64,000 bases of DNA from Turnera subulata (lineage: Eukaryota > Streptophyta > Magnoliopsida > Malpighiales > Passifloraceae): the NCBI GenBank assembly GCA_028386065.3, contig JAKUCV010002366.1, positions 53,687-117,686 of the forward strand, given 5' to 3'. Shown here in pieces: positions 54,430-64,000 of this stretch. Numbering within the stretch: the first letter of the stretch is position 1; every line of letters starts with the position of its first letter. The translations under genes and the position numbers were made by a program. The notes under the pieces are model-generated. The model was not told the DNA's origin and did not search any database. It saw only the letters and a list, made by a program, of their open reading frames with translations.

Positions 54430-55570
54430 CTATACAATTATGGGTTTACACACGGGGCCATTCCATGCCATGATGCTTTTCGCCCGTATGAATACCGCAG
54501 GAAAATCAAAGGGGAAAGTGGGCTGCTTTGCTTTAAGCCAAAGATAAGATCTAAATAATACCTTCTCCATCATACCGCCCCAATCAACATCATGATTCCG
54601 AAAAACAACACTGTTTCTTGCTAACCATATACTCCATATGTTAACATAAAAAACCACCATCCAAGAAGAGCATGCTCGGATAGACCCAACAAGATTCATC
54701 CACTGCAAGAAAAACTCATCCAAGCATCGTGGTGTACACCATCTTACTCCCCACCATTCACATAATTTAGACCATAAACACCAAGTAAAGCGACAGTGCA
54801 TGAATAGATGATCTCTAGTTTCCACATCCTCTCTGCAAAAGGGGCAGCTTGCATTTTCACTCGAAATAAGATTCCTCCTAAGCAGCATTGATCTGACCGC
54901 AATTCCTTGGCTGAGAGCCATCCAAAAGAAACATTCCACTTTGAAAGGGGCACAATTCAGCCACACCCATGGCTTCCCACTAAGAGAACCCGATACGCGA
55001 CAAATAAACTTGTATCCCGATTTGACACTATAACATCCACTACTATCTCCACTCCATCTCCATACATCAGATATATCCCTTGAGAAACACAACTGCCTTA
55101 TCCTATTTTTAAGAAGCTCCACCTCTTCATCCTCCCAAGAATACAGATCCCTCCTCCACAAAACACCCACGATAAACTCCCCTGATAGTGCCTCACAAAC
55201 TCAGCCACACATCCATTTTTATTATTAGATAGACTAAACAACCTAGGATAGAAATCCTTCAAAACAATCCCATCCACCCACTTATCTACCCAGAACCTAC
55301 ACCACCTGCCATCTTGGACTTCCACAACAATATTATCATTCAACCCGCAGTTATCCATATGATGGACCTCCCTTGCTTTCACAATATTTTTCCAACAATT
55401 AGACACAGATCCCATGTTGAACATAGGCCATGACGAAACCGACTCAACACAATGACCATTACTTATTATGCTATACCACAGAGGTTCCACACTATTACTC
55501 GGTTGGTAATTCACATACCTCCACATCCATTTGAACAAAAGGCATCTATTTTTAACAAGAACATTCTCAA
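54430..55570 (-). pseudogene. LINE ORF2 C-terminus with zf-RVT
   Basis: Two frames: LGIENVLVKNRCLLFKWMWR, then VEVQDGRWCRFWVDKWV (to 55098), and WRWSGDSSGCYSVKSGYKF, PFKVECFFWMALSQGIAVRS, CPFCREDVETRDHLFMHCRF and VNIWSIWLARNSVVFRNHDV to a stop at 54430. CxxC...H....C marks the zf-RVT, and WSIWLARN.VVF marks the end block. The 3' UTR of about 180 bases and the A tract follow. Confidence 0.85.
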
Positions 55571-56040
55571 TACCCAAACCCCCCTTTCTTTTGGTTTGGC
55601 AATCTTGTCCCAGGCAACCATGCACATCTTCCTCTTTTCCCCACAACCACCCCATAAGAAGTTCCTTTGCAGATTTACAATCTTTTTTGCCACCCCCACC
55701 GGAATCTTGTATAGAGACATATAGTAAATAGGTAGAGTACTCAGTACTGCTCGGATAAGCGTCACCTACCACCCATGGACAGAAATTTACTCTTCCACAC
55801 AGCCAATCTACACTTAATCCTATCAATCACAGGATCCCAAGCCTTGATCCTCTGCATATTCCTTCCCACATAAAGGCCAAGGTATTTAATAGGCATCTGT
55901 TCAACCCTACTCAGCAACATACCAGCCAGCTCATTGCACCTCCGCGAGCAGATATTAATTCCAACCACTGTACTCTTATGGAAATTAATACTAAGCCCTG
56001 ACATCAATTCAAAACACCTCAGCACCCTCTTCAAATTCAT
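55511..56040 (-). pseudogene. LINE ORF2 thumb and connection region
   Basis: Pieces in successive frames: NLKRVLRCFELMSGLSINFH, KSTVVGINICSRRC and MPIKYLGLYVGRNMQRIKAW, followed by WKSKFLSMGGR (56040-55762). A one-base loss at GGR leads to TLIRAVLSTLPIYYMSLYKI and FLWGGCGEKRKMCMVAWDKI (55765-55511). Order and motifs (LPI.YLG.., LS.GGR.TLI..VL...P.Y..S, FLWGG) are standard for plant L1 ORF2. Confidence 0.85.
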
Positions 56041-56711
56041 AAGAGTATAACATCCTCGGGGCAGAAAAATAGGGTGTCGTCAGCAAATTGTATAAGAGAA
56101 ACAGCCCTATTATTAACCTTAACCTCACTGATAATCCCCAAATTAATTGCCTTCGATACAAGACATGCAAGTCCTTCAACAACAATATTAAAGAGAAAGG
56201 GAGATAATGGGTCCCCTTGTTTAATTCCTCTGAAAGCACAAAACTCATCAGTTGGGCAACCGTTTAGAAGTACTGCCAAAGATGGAAAACTAATACAACC
56301 CCTAGTCCACTTCCTCCACAACTCACCAAACCCCATAGCCGACATCAACTCTAGTAAAAAATCCCAAGAAACACTATCATATGCTTTTTTGAAATCAATC
56401 TTCCACATGATGGCAGTGGCCCTATCTTTCTTCAATTGATGAACAGTTTCTGAGGCTGTCAAAATACAATCCAATATTTGTCTGACTTCAACAAAAGCAA
56501 TCTGATTAGGACTTATCAACTCTTCCATAACCATCTTCATTCTCTTTGATAAGACTTTGGCAATGATTTTATAAATGCCATGGATAAGGCAAATAGGCCT
56601 GTAGTCCTCGAACCCCTCTGCATCAGGTTTCTTTGGGATTAAACACAGGAATCCTTTGTTCACACCCTTGGGTAATCTCCCCGTTTCATGAAAACTCCTG
56701 AAGATATCCAA
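56037..56711 (-). pseudogene. LINE ORF2 reverse transcriptase
   Basis: In a new frame after stops and a shift at 56712-56928. Blocks: GFLCLIPKKPDAEGFEDYRP, SKRMKMVMEELISPNQIAFV, IMWKIDFKKAYDSVSWDFLL (first catalytic aspartate), RGIKQGDPLSPFLFNIVVEG and SLIQFADDTLFFC (the catalytic FADD). All catalytic residues are retained, but the frame shifts again near 56040. Confidence 0.9.
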
Positions 56712-56928
56712 CAGATCCTCCTAGATAAACTCCCATGCCCTTTTGTAAAAACTAAGATTAAATCCATCAGGGCCTGGGGCTTTGCCTCACGTTCCCAAAT
56801 AACCTCCTTAATTTCATCCAAATCAACGGCCTTTCCAAGAGAATTTCTTTGTCCCTAGACAACTTTTTAACAGGAGTGGTTCCCTATTTCATCCTTGTCG
56901 AAGGCAAAGGCTTAAAAGCATCTGCAAA

Positions 56929-58120
56929 CTACTTCATGGCCGCATCTTTTACTTCAGCCGGATTAGACACCAACACACCATCAACTAGCATCTGCCTAAT
57001 ATAATTTCTTTGACCCCTGTTGCAGGCACTAAGATGGAAAAATTTAGTATTTTTATCCCCAAGTTTCACCCAGTTGATTCTAGATTTCTGCTTCCATAGG
57101 CTTTCTTGTTGTTTCTGTTTAGAATGAAGATCTGCTTTCAATTGGAAGAAACGTTGCCTTTCACTGACCTCCATCGGTCGAGTCTCTGTAATTCTGTCCA
57201 TTACCTCAATCCTCCCATTCAACTCCTTAATACCCTCTCCTATATTGCCAAACACGTTCTTGTTCCATTCTTTAAGGGCCTGCTTCACCGCACCTAACTT
57301 TCTTATTAACTGAAACTTCCCAGGATACCGCAAACAGGCACCCCTCCAAGAATCTTCCAACATATTATCAAAACCACAATGATCCAACCAACAATTTAGG
57401 AATTTAAATGGTCGATACCCCCAATTTTTCTGCTCTTGTGCCAGAACAATTGGGCAGTGATCCGACTCACCTTTAGGCTCAGACCATAGTTTAATTGATG
57501 GGAACATAGAGAACCTTGATGGATCAAAAAAAGCCCGATCAATTCTACTAGCTGACCTGCAGTTTCCCCAGGTGAAAGCTCTCCCTTGAAGCTCCACTTC
57601 GCACAGCCCAATCACCGAAATAAATACTTCAAAATCCTGTACCCCTCTCTCTCAAATTCTTCCGTTCAGCCTCTCATTGGGTAACCGAACCTCGTTAAAA
57701 TCCCCAAAGATTAACCAAGGGAAAACAGAACCCCTCAACAGGGTAGTCAACTCCTCCCATATCCTCGCTCTTCCCTCCACCGTACAAGGCCCATACGCAC
57801 CACACACACCTACAGAAATATCACCCACCACCTTGCCCTCCAATGCAATCCAGTTGCTTCCTGTGTATATCCCACTACACGTAAAGAAATCCATCTCCCA
57901 TAGTAAGGTTAGGCCTCCCGAATTACCATCTGCAGCAACTTCAACAAAATCAAAAGGACCACCAGCCCATAATCGGGCATAATCCCCATGCTCCCAGCCC
58001 CCACATTTTGTTTCACACAAAAACACCATCTTGGCATTCACCTTCAACATTAACTCTCTGACACCCCTCCGTTTCCTTTCAGATCCAATACCTCTAACAT
58101 TCCACGATATGATACTAAAC
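56929..58120 (-). pseudogene. LINE ORF2 endonuclease and following linker
   Basis: ORF2 begins about MFSIISWNVRGIGSERKRRG. The metal-binding and catalytic residues of the apurinic-type endonuclease are all visible: N in SWNVRG, E in LCETK, Y in GAYGP, D and N in FGDFNEV, and D/H in SDHCPIVL. A TGA at 57652-57654 breaks the frame between LNGRI and ERGVQDFE without a shift. The linker runs through KQQESLWKQKSRINWVKLGD, then KNTKFFHLSA, a normal plant LINE block, to a TAG at 56929. The enzyme nicks the target to prime reverse transcription. Confidence 0.88.
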
Positions 58121-58189
58121 ATAAAAATAATATAGTACACATAGTAACCGCTACATATCAAACAACTACTTCTGAGCTCTTGCTTCAGT

Positions 58190-58813
58190 CTAGTCCGCAG
58201 CTTCCTTGTCAATTAACGCTTCCATCTCTTTCTCCAATTCACCAGGTTCTCCATTCTTTACCATGCCTAACTGTTCACCAACAGCGATGGAGGCATCCAC
58301 CTCTATAGACTTAAAGGAGAAAGCAGGTGCCAACGACACCATATGTGCATTACCCATCTCAACCTCTTTGTCCTGTAAAGAGCTCTCACCAGAAACCAAA
58401 GTTCTCACACTTCCCCCAGGTATGATTTTTTTGATTTTCTTAATTCTTCTGTACCGATAAGCTTTCTTGGCCTTTCTGGTTCCAGCCTTCTCAAGCAGGG
58501 CACGAAATCTCTTTTCTAAGATTTTTATTGATAACTCCACACACTCATCATCATCCGACAACGTATTAGCACTGTCTGTAATAGACATACCTACACCATC
58601 AATACTATTTACCCCATCAGACCCCTCGTTACAAGCCAATCCCTGACCTTCTTCAATATTCAGCCCTCGGCCTTGACCTTCTTCACTAACCAGCCCTTGG
58701 CCTTTCCTCAAAACCATACCCGGCTCACTTAAGTTGGATGTAAAATCACTGGTAATCACCATATTGTATGGCCCATCATTAGTGCCCAATACTCCATCAC
58801 TCCCAACTTGCAC
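58190..58813 (-). pseudogene. LINE ORF1, C-terminal part (207 aa)
   Basis: The frame differs from the first part. It holds repeated GQG...EEGQGRGLNIEEGQG phrases, an acidic stretch, KILEKRFRALLEKAGTRKAK and then KAYRYRRIKKIKK, a basic cluster resembling a nuclear or nucleic-acid-binding signal. It ends in KEMEALIDKEAAD at 58190, overlapping the start region of ORF2 by 23 bases. It is probably the tail of the original ORF1, separated by a shift and stops in 58814-59063. Confidence 0.6.
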
Positions 58814-59063
58814 TCCCTATACGAATTTTCACACAAACACGGCCCATTACCACGGCCCGAACCAACCTCACATCCCTCCTGGCAAATAATGGGCCCACTT
58901 AAGTCACAACGTTTATTACCACCCCCTGCTGTAATGCTTCCTGTGCGGATAAACTTATCTTCATATCTTCATAGGACCCTGTAGCCACCACATTCGCATG
59001 TTCACGAGGATGCATGCGTACTTGGCCCAACCCCCGGTGCACATTCCCCCCCCACACATCACG

Positions 59064-60428
59064 CTAACATTCACCATGCAAGCCACCTAAAACCATAGCC
59101 TCCTTTGACGGTTCAGTCATCAAGACAGACTTCCCTTTTGCCAACCCCATAATGGTCTCACGAATACCAAAGGGATTCGGGGACTGCGTGCCCCCTACCT
59201 CTTCAACAAGCCCTCGCCGTGACTCTTCAATCTTCTCTGAACTAATGGCCATATCCCTAGCAGAGCCACCAACCGACGAGCTGACACCACCATCATCCCC
59301 AGACGCCACCACCATGGCCATTGACTGTTGTACCTCGACCACAGAAATATCAAACACAATCTCACCGATCAACACCTTAAATAGACGCGAGATAGGGTTT
59401 TTATAGGTGGTAAGGACAGAAATTTTTGCCATCTCTAAGTTATCAGAAAATTCAAAACTGTTATGCAGTTTAATAAAACATCCAACACGAATTGCAATAA
59501 GCCTGAAGAACTCCTCACACCACGCATGGGGTGGAACCCCATGGACATTAAGCATAACCTCTCGATGGGAAGCACAATCCCCCTGTTGCCACTCCCTAAA
59601 CATATCAAAAAATTCATTATACCACTTCTCTTTATGTAACAAACACGCCAATAGTGCCTCCCTTGATTCAAAAGCAACAAGAACATAGTATCCCCCCAAC
59701 CTCTTGATTCGAATATGGCTGTTAGAAACCATGAAAAATCCTTTATAAACCTCTTCAATTGATACATCTTCCTTTACCACTCCAAAGGCACAAGTCTTTA
59801 GATTATTTAGACATTCCGTCTTAACATTGTACTCAAAGGATACACCATGATTCTCCGCACCAGGGATAACTGCGTCAATCGATAGTGTATTCATCACCTG
59901 GGCAAAAGTCCGACCATCAGTCTTCTTCCCCAAGAACGTCCTCCGGCGCTCGATCTTTGCTCCATTATTACTTCCCACCCCTCTGACTCCGCTCGACCAA
60001 GCGCGTGCCGTCTTAGCCACAATCATCCCATTCACAGCTTTTGACCTATTGACCTTCTCGACCATAATCTCCATCTTGCCCTTGAACTCGAATCTCACAA
60101 ATCCATTTCTAATGCCATCTCTATTTAACCTCCCAGGAATAAAGAGATCCAACACAGTACCTACTCTGGATAGTTCCTTATGCACGTCCCATGCACTCCA
60201 ACCATTAGGAATGTTCTCCATACACACACTGACTGCCTCCGATGAATCCACTGCTTTCTGAACCTGCTCCCTTGACCATCTAGAAAAGAAAGATGGTTTC
60301 ACCGTACCACTTCCAATCTGCCAGCGCTCCTTGGTACCATCACCACGCTCCATTGCACTTGACTCACCATTTGTATATGCCATACTATTTTTTGAAGCAG
60401 CGCGTGAGGCGCGTTCAAATTTGGCCAT
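59064..60428 (-). pseudogene. LINE ORF1, N-terminal part with RRM (454 aa)
   Basis: It starts MAKFERASRAASKNSM, 26 bases from the LINE 5' end. Residues about 65-135 form an RNA recognition motif: the RNP2-like strand VSVCMENIP and, after a WDVHKELSRVG helix, the RNP1-like RNGFVRFEF. Later blocks include FAQVMNTLS (about 178) and a DUF4283-like region with MVSNSHIRIKRLGGYYVLVA, then HGVPPHAWCEEFFRLIAIRV. ORF1 proteins of these LINEs bind element RNA. The frame ends GLHGEC at a stop (59064), but a second piece of ORF1-like sequence lies downstream in another frame, so this is probably a shifted, shortened ORF1. Confidence 0.85.
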
Positions 60429-60469
60429 TATCTATCTGTTGATTTCTCTCCAAACATTGTCTTGGTATT

Positions 60470-61660
60470 TAAAGTGGTATTATTTGTTTGGCCTTGAATG
60501 GTGTATGCGTACTTGCCTGCTTGTGGATGTTCTTGCTTACATCTTGTATCTTATTGATGATACTTCTGATGCAGTGTGCATGATTAAGTGAACTGTGTAC
60601 CAGTGTGATTTGATATGCCTGTCGAGCATAACTTGTTTGTGTGTTAAATAACGTGATATATGGTTTTGTGGTTTGTGTGGTGGACTGTGGGCTGGAGTCC
60701 CGGATTTGAGAATAAGATGTTAAATCCACACAACCCTGTTTGACAATAACGTATGGTACAACTCTTAAAGGATAATTGAGAATAACATACTATAATAATT
60801 CTACTGTGGGGCTGTTGACCGGTTGGTTCGAGAGGAAATGTGATACCCCTTGGGATTTCATGCGGTTTAACATGGTGTATGCGGTTTAGCATATGGGTCT
60901 CTTATGACCGGTTCTACCTCCCTCTTTCTACCTCCCCCTTTCTACCTCCTTCTTTCTCTCTGTCTGTCTCTCTCTCTCTCTGATTGTATTGGGCCTTGCC
61001 CTGTTTATATTGGGCTTATGCCCTGGTTGTCTCATGAGACGGGACCGAGCTCGACGCACACAGTAGAGGGCCATAATAAAATATTTAATCCTAATAACAA
61101 TGATAATAATATAAGTAATGATAAGTGATGGTTTGAAGTCTGATAATGACTTGTGTTGTGTAATGTGACTTGTTTGTGCATTGTGGTTGCTGTTGCCTGA
61201 TGCCGGTGTACTTGTAGTTGATTTGTAATTGTATATTATTGGTTTATTTGTTTGCAGTGAGACAGTGGTTGGTCTCAACCCCTCACAGTCTTGTCACAGG
61301 TTAACTGTTCTTTGAGCAGTGGTGCATAACAGCAGGTGGCGGTGCTTTCCTCCGCGGAGCGGATCCATAGGGTGCATTACATTCATGTTTGTTTATGTAT
61401 TTGTCTTCCGCTGCATATTCGAAATGTATTACATATTGTATGATATACTGCGTAATTAAATGATGATTATCTTATTTGTGTCGTATCCCGGGTAGAAAGG
61501 GCAATTTAGTCTTTTCACATGCTTTAATTAATTTAGTTAGATATTTTGGAATACTGGTGTTTAGTTGATGATTTTCGTGTCCCGGGAATGATAAGGGCAA
61601 TTTGGTCTTTTTATATTTAAATTCTATTTTATATTAATAAATTGGGACACGGGCGTTTCA
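60470..61660 (+). repeat. LARD-3 3' LTR, segment 2
   Basis: Collinear with LTR1 49394-50582. The CTACCTCC minisatellite (about 60915-60957) and its CT microsatellite differ slightly in length from LTR1. It ends GGACACGGGCGTTTCA before GAATA. Confidence 0.9.
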
Positions 61661-62416
61661 GAATAAATAGAAGGGAAGAGATAAAGTAAAAAGAAAAAAG
61701 AAAGAAGAGAAGATAGTTGGGGGGGAGGGGATTGCAGGTGGAGGAATCGGGGAAAGAGGGAGGAGATAAAATAGAATAAGAAAGAAAGGAGAAGAAAGGA
61801 GATTAGTGGGGGCCGGTTGGTGGAGATATCGGGAGAGGAGTGGGAAAAAAAAAAGGAAAAGGAAAGAAAAGAAATGAAATGAAAAGAATGGAAAGAAAAG
61901 GGAAAGAGGAAAGGAAAAGAGAAAGAAAGAAGAGAGAGAGAAAAAGAAACGGGAGAGAGAAAGAAGTGTGGCTCGTATGTCGGTAAATCACTGGTCCGTG
62001 AATGGACCAAAATATCCTCCAGTCCGACTTTAATCCTTTAGTAGCACAAGGGTATATCCGTCTTTCTGAAAAATATCGTCCCGCGCCCGAAAATATAACT
62101 TGGGCTCGGAAAATCCGATTAATTATCCCAACCGTTGCCCAAGTCCCAGTTTTGAAAACCGAGACTCGGTAAGCCGTGTAGAATCCTCTGGAATTCCGAG
62201 TAACTTTCGGTATTGATTATCGGGGCTTGATAACCGTAGGCTACCTTCGGAAGCATCGGTGGCTTTTAGGTTCTGAAGGTCGATTACTCCCGATAAGACT
62301 TTCGAAATTGACTCGTTGCGGTAGAATTCCCGATTAACAGCGATAAAATTTTATTTACCACTGTGAGAGTTAAAGCAACTCGGTAAAATCACGAAAATTT
62401 TACATGGGTTGTTCCA
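61661..62416 (-). repeat. LARD-1 5' LTR, segment 2
   Basis: It matches 41619-42378 of the left LTR: AATAAATAGAAGGGAAGAG, the GGAGATATCGGGAGAGGAG block and GATTATCGGGGCTTGATAACC. It ends GGGTTGTTCCA, so the minus-strand LTR start reads TGGAACAACCC where the left LTR has TGTAACAACTC. The next bases are TTTGG; no left copy was located because the left end is rearranged. Confidence 0.8.
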
Positions 62417-62659
62417 TTTGGGTTTGTTTTTCTTTACTTCCTTTTCTTATTAGCTTGTTTATTAAATAATCGACTAATTATACCTTCCTAGTATTATATA
62501 TAAGACTCTAATTATAATTATATTTTTCTGTCCCTATTAACTAATTAGCTTTTTATTATTTTTATGTATTTCCTAATAAATATTACGTGATACAATTGGT
62601 AGATATAAAGTCCTGATTTTTTATATATTATATTTATGTAAAATTTTAAATTATATTCC
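62417..62659. other. No recognised feature
   Basis: AT-rich flank outside LARD-1. Confidence 0.4.
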
Positions 62660-62813
62660 AAAATAGCTCGCGTTTTGACCAAGAAGACATAAGATTTCTT
62701 TTCTTGAGAATGACGAAAGCCACGTTGTTCCATGCCTCAACAAGCAGTTTTGGTCATTCTAAAGCTAACAAGTCAGTGCACTACGACTTCTTGGTAAAAA
62801 AGTGAGCTATTTT
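62660..62813. mobile_element. Foldback MITE-like hairpin (154 bp)
   Basis: Terminal inverted repeats of 29 bases: the left begins AAAATAGCTCGCGTTTTGAC and the right, read in reverse complement, begins AAAATAGCTCACTTTTTTAC. Both continue CAAGAAG, with about four mismatches. A second inverted pair, AGAATGACGAAA and TTTTGGTCATTCT, lies inside. No convincing target duplication (perhaps TA). It could be a MITE or a plain palindrome. Confidence 0.55.
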
Positions 62814-62889
62814 ATGTTTCAAGTTGTAAATGTTTTAGACAAAACTACAATAAACCTTTTTATTCCTGATATGCACATATTTCACATAG

Positions 62890-64000
62890 TATTAAAGGCA
62901 TGAAAACATCTTTATTATTATAATTTCGAATAAAACTCATACATTTTACCTATCTTTCTTTGTTTTATTGTTGAATAAATTGCTTGAACTAACAATTATG
63001 TTTTCAGGTGTAAAATCGTCCCTCTTCGCTACCGAGAACGATCAATTTCGGCCAAAACTGGAAACCGGGCAGAAACTTGAGCATAGTTCACTCTTTGGCC
63101 TATTTCAGAAGCCTCAGAAGTTCAATTAACATGAAACCAGTTGGAGATGAAAGTAGACATCCATATCTTTCCAGTGATATAAAGTTCATAATTTTTGTCT
63201 TTGTGGATTAGGAGCAGTAATTAATTCAATTCAGTCCAGGCGTGCAGGAATCCTGCACTGGCCACCGACCCTGCCTCGGTTTTTTCATCATAACTCCTAC
63301 TACACAAGTCCAATTTTGGAGTTCTTTATATGAAACGAAAGATAAAGGAATTATCTACAACTTTGTAGAATATCTCAAAGTCTAATTCGGCTGTCTACAG
63401 GTCCCAAAAGTGCTTGCAAGTCTCGGGTCATATGTTGCCAACCATGTGACCCCTTCTAGAAGAACATCATGGCAACCAAAGGACATGCTCTGTTGGATAA
63501 TCAAGTTTGACGACTTGGAAGGCATTCAAGGAGAATAAAACAGCCTAGAAAGCAACATAATTTCCTGGAAAGAAAGCTCAACCATCAGCACATGCAAAAG
63601 AGAAGGAATATTCATGCTAGGGTGGAAAGGCAAGTGGCAACTCATCCATACAACCACCCCAACCAGCAATGCCTTCATCATTCAGACCCTTTCCAGCATG
63701 AAATTGTTGGCTAAAGGACACTAAAATATGTTATCTCCAAGCTATACAACTAGTGAAGAAGCACTATAAAAGGGTGAGAGCTGAAGGGAAAAGAGAAACA
63801 AAAAAACACACACCTTGAAACCAAAAATCTGCTCAAGTTGTTTTCCTTTTATTTTCTTTTGAGATTGTTGTGAGGAAACCATGTCTTTCCCATTTTCATT
63901 TGTTGTTTCAAGTTCATTCATGAACTAATTTTTCATTCTAGATCATAGGGATGTAGCCTACCCTAAATTTGCTATGGTTTGATGTACCATTTGTTGCAAT
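62890..64000 (+). repeat. LTR-like DNA related to the solo LTR at 20031 (runs out of window)
   Basis: It shares ordered phrases with 20031-21150: GAAAC.AGTTGGAGATGAAA (63134; 20318), TTTCCA.TGATATAAA.TTCAT area (63166; 20361), GGAGCAGTAATT/GGAGCAACAATT, and AGGGATGTAGCC (63947; 21119). No coding sequence. The window ends before its 3' end, so whether it belongs to a full element is unknown. Confidence 0.5.

Larger units (their letters stand above)
54241..60454 (-). mobile_element. Nearly full-length L1-type LINE with RRM-containing ORF1
   Basis: The LINE lies on the minus strand, with its poly(A) seen as T's at 54241-54249. It is flanked by CATTGTCTTGGTATT at 54226-54240 and 60455-60469, a perfect 15-bp target duplication. 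The 5' end is only 26 bases from the ORF1 start, so it is essentially complete. ORF1 carries an RRM; ORF2 carries endonuclease, RT, zf-RVT and the C-terminal WLARN block. RRM-bearing ORF1 is known from the BNR-type plant L1 subclade. At least one in-frame stop and about six shifts disable it. LTR1 of LARD-3 (49379-49394) is the empty-site control. Confidence 0.92.
47201..61660 (+). mobile_element. LARD-3: long-LTR non-autonomous retrotransposon in LARD-1's 5' LTR
   Basis: A perfect 5-bp duplication GAATA flanks it (47196-47200 and 61661-61665). LTR1 is 47201-50582 and LTR2 is 52051-61660, the latter interrupted by a LINE. Removing the LINE and one target copy gives 3381 bp against 3382 bp for LTR1. 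Both LTRs run TGTAACGCCC...GGGCGTTTCA. The interior is 1468 bp with no gag-pol. Clean duplication, equal LTR lengths and few LTR differences by eye make this the best-preserved family member. Confidence 0.92.
24381..62416 (-). mobile_element. LARD-1: long-LTR non-autonomous retrotransposon, host of the right-hand nest
   Basis: Two long near-identical blocks in the same orientation bracket a short interior. The left block is 24381-25975 continuing at 41411-42378; the right block is about 44301-47200 continuing at 61661-62416. On the minus strand the left block starts TGTAACAACTCGGG right after a polypurine tract, and the right block is followed by a TGGTAGCGGAGCGGGC primer-like site, so the element runs right to left. 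No gag, protease, integrase, RT or RNase H was found in its interior. The left LTR carries the SIRE-like insertion and the right LTR carries LARD-3. The left start is rearranged, so the outer target duplication is unresolved. Confidence 0.75.

Noticed and set aside
59152..59767. Plus-strand frames of 84-93 aa and a 110-aa minus-strand frame
   Set aside because: All are alternate frames over LINE ORF1, which has the better-supported RRM-containing reading.
24381..62416. An undescribed defence, biosynthetic or other multi-gene system
   Set aside because: No cluster of intact genes is present. All recognisable proteins are transposon-derived or captured fragments. The unusual features are structural (nesting, long LTRs, capture), not a pathway.

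Overview
The window is repeat-dense, AT-rich plant nuclear DNA, and I infer a eudicot. The evidence is several interleaved LTR retrotransposons of copia and gypsy type, plant-type L1 LINEs (one with an RRM-bearing ORF1), a plant mariner transposase, a Helitron Rep remnant, a CACTA element and two foldback MITEs. I see no intact host gene, tRNA, rRNA or CRISPR. Nearly every recognisable coding stretch is a broken transposon gene or a captured gene fragment, so this looks like intergenic or pericentromeric TE-rich sequence.

Left part (1-13560): a degraded minus-strand Ty1/copia element, here called Copia-A, has its integrase gene split by an 8.4-kb CACTA-type DNA transposon (3129-11564). The transposon has CACTACA/TGTAGTA ends and a CAA target duplication, and removing it with one CAA restores the integrase reading frame. 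The CACTA carries a 5'-truncated LINE (5529-7191) and, on the minus strand, exon remnants of a STRUBBELIG-receptor-family-like LRR receptor gene (about 7866-10099). That gene includes a 118-bp tandem amplification starting exactly at an exon/intron boundary. No CACTA transposase gene was recognised.

Middle-left (13564-24375): this is a mosaic of fragments. It holds a gypsy reverse transcriptase piece, a mariner-like transposase pseudogene preceded by short DLN-encoding segments, a Helitron Rep remnant, coiled-coil coding remnants and a 1.8-kb solo LTR flanked by ATGCA.

Right part (about 24381-62416): this is a nest of at least three levels. The outer unit, LARD-1, is a minus-strand retrotransposon with very long LTRs and little internal DNA. 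Its left (3') LTR is split by a 15.4-kb SIRE/Maximus-like copia element (25976-41405), which is itself split by a second long-LTR element, LARD-2 (31522-38428), inside its extra ORF. Its right (5') LTR is split by a third long-LTR element, LARD-3 (47201-61660), whose second LTR is split by a 6.2-kb LINE (54241-60454). The two LARD-1 LTRs act as reciprocal empty sites and prove both insertion points. LARD-1, -2 and -3 share LTR motifs, a TGGTARCGGAGC primer site and a short MDPV-starting reading frame, so they look like one non-autonomous family without gag-pol. A Mutator-type MITE and an unusual 227-aa ORF with an endonuclease-like end sit in LARD-1's internal region.

The right edge (62417-64000) holds a foldback MITE and part of an LTR related to the solo LTR at 20031. 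Nothing was aligned or searched. Family names rest on recognised protein motifs and on boundaries read by eye.
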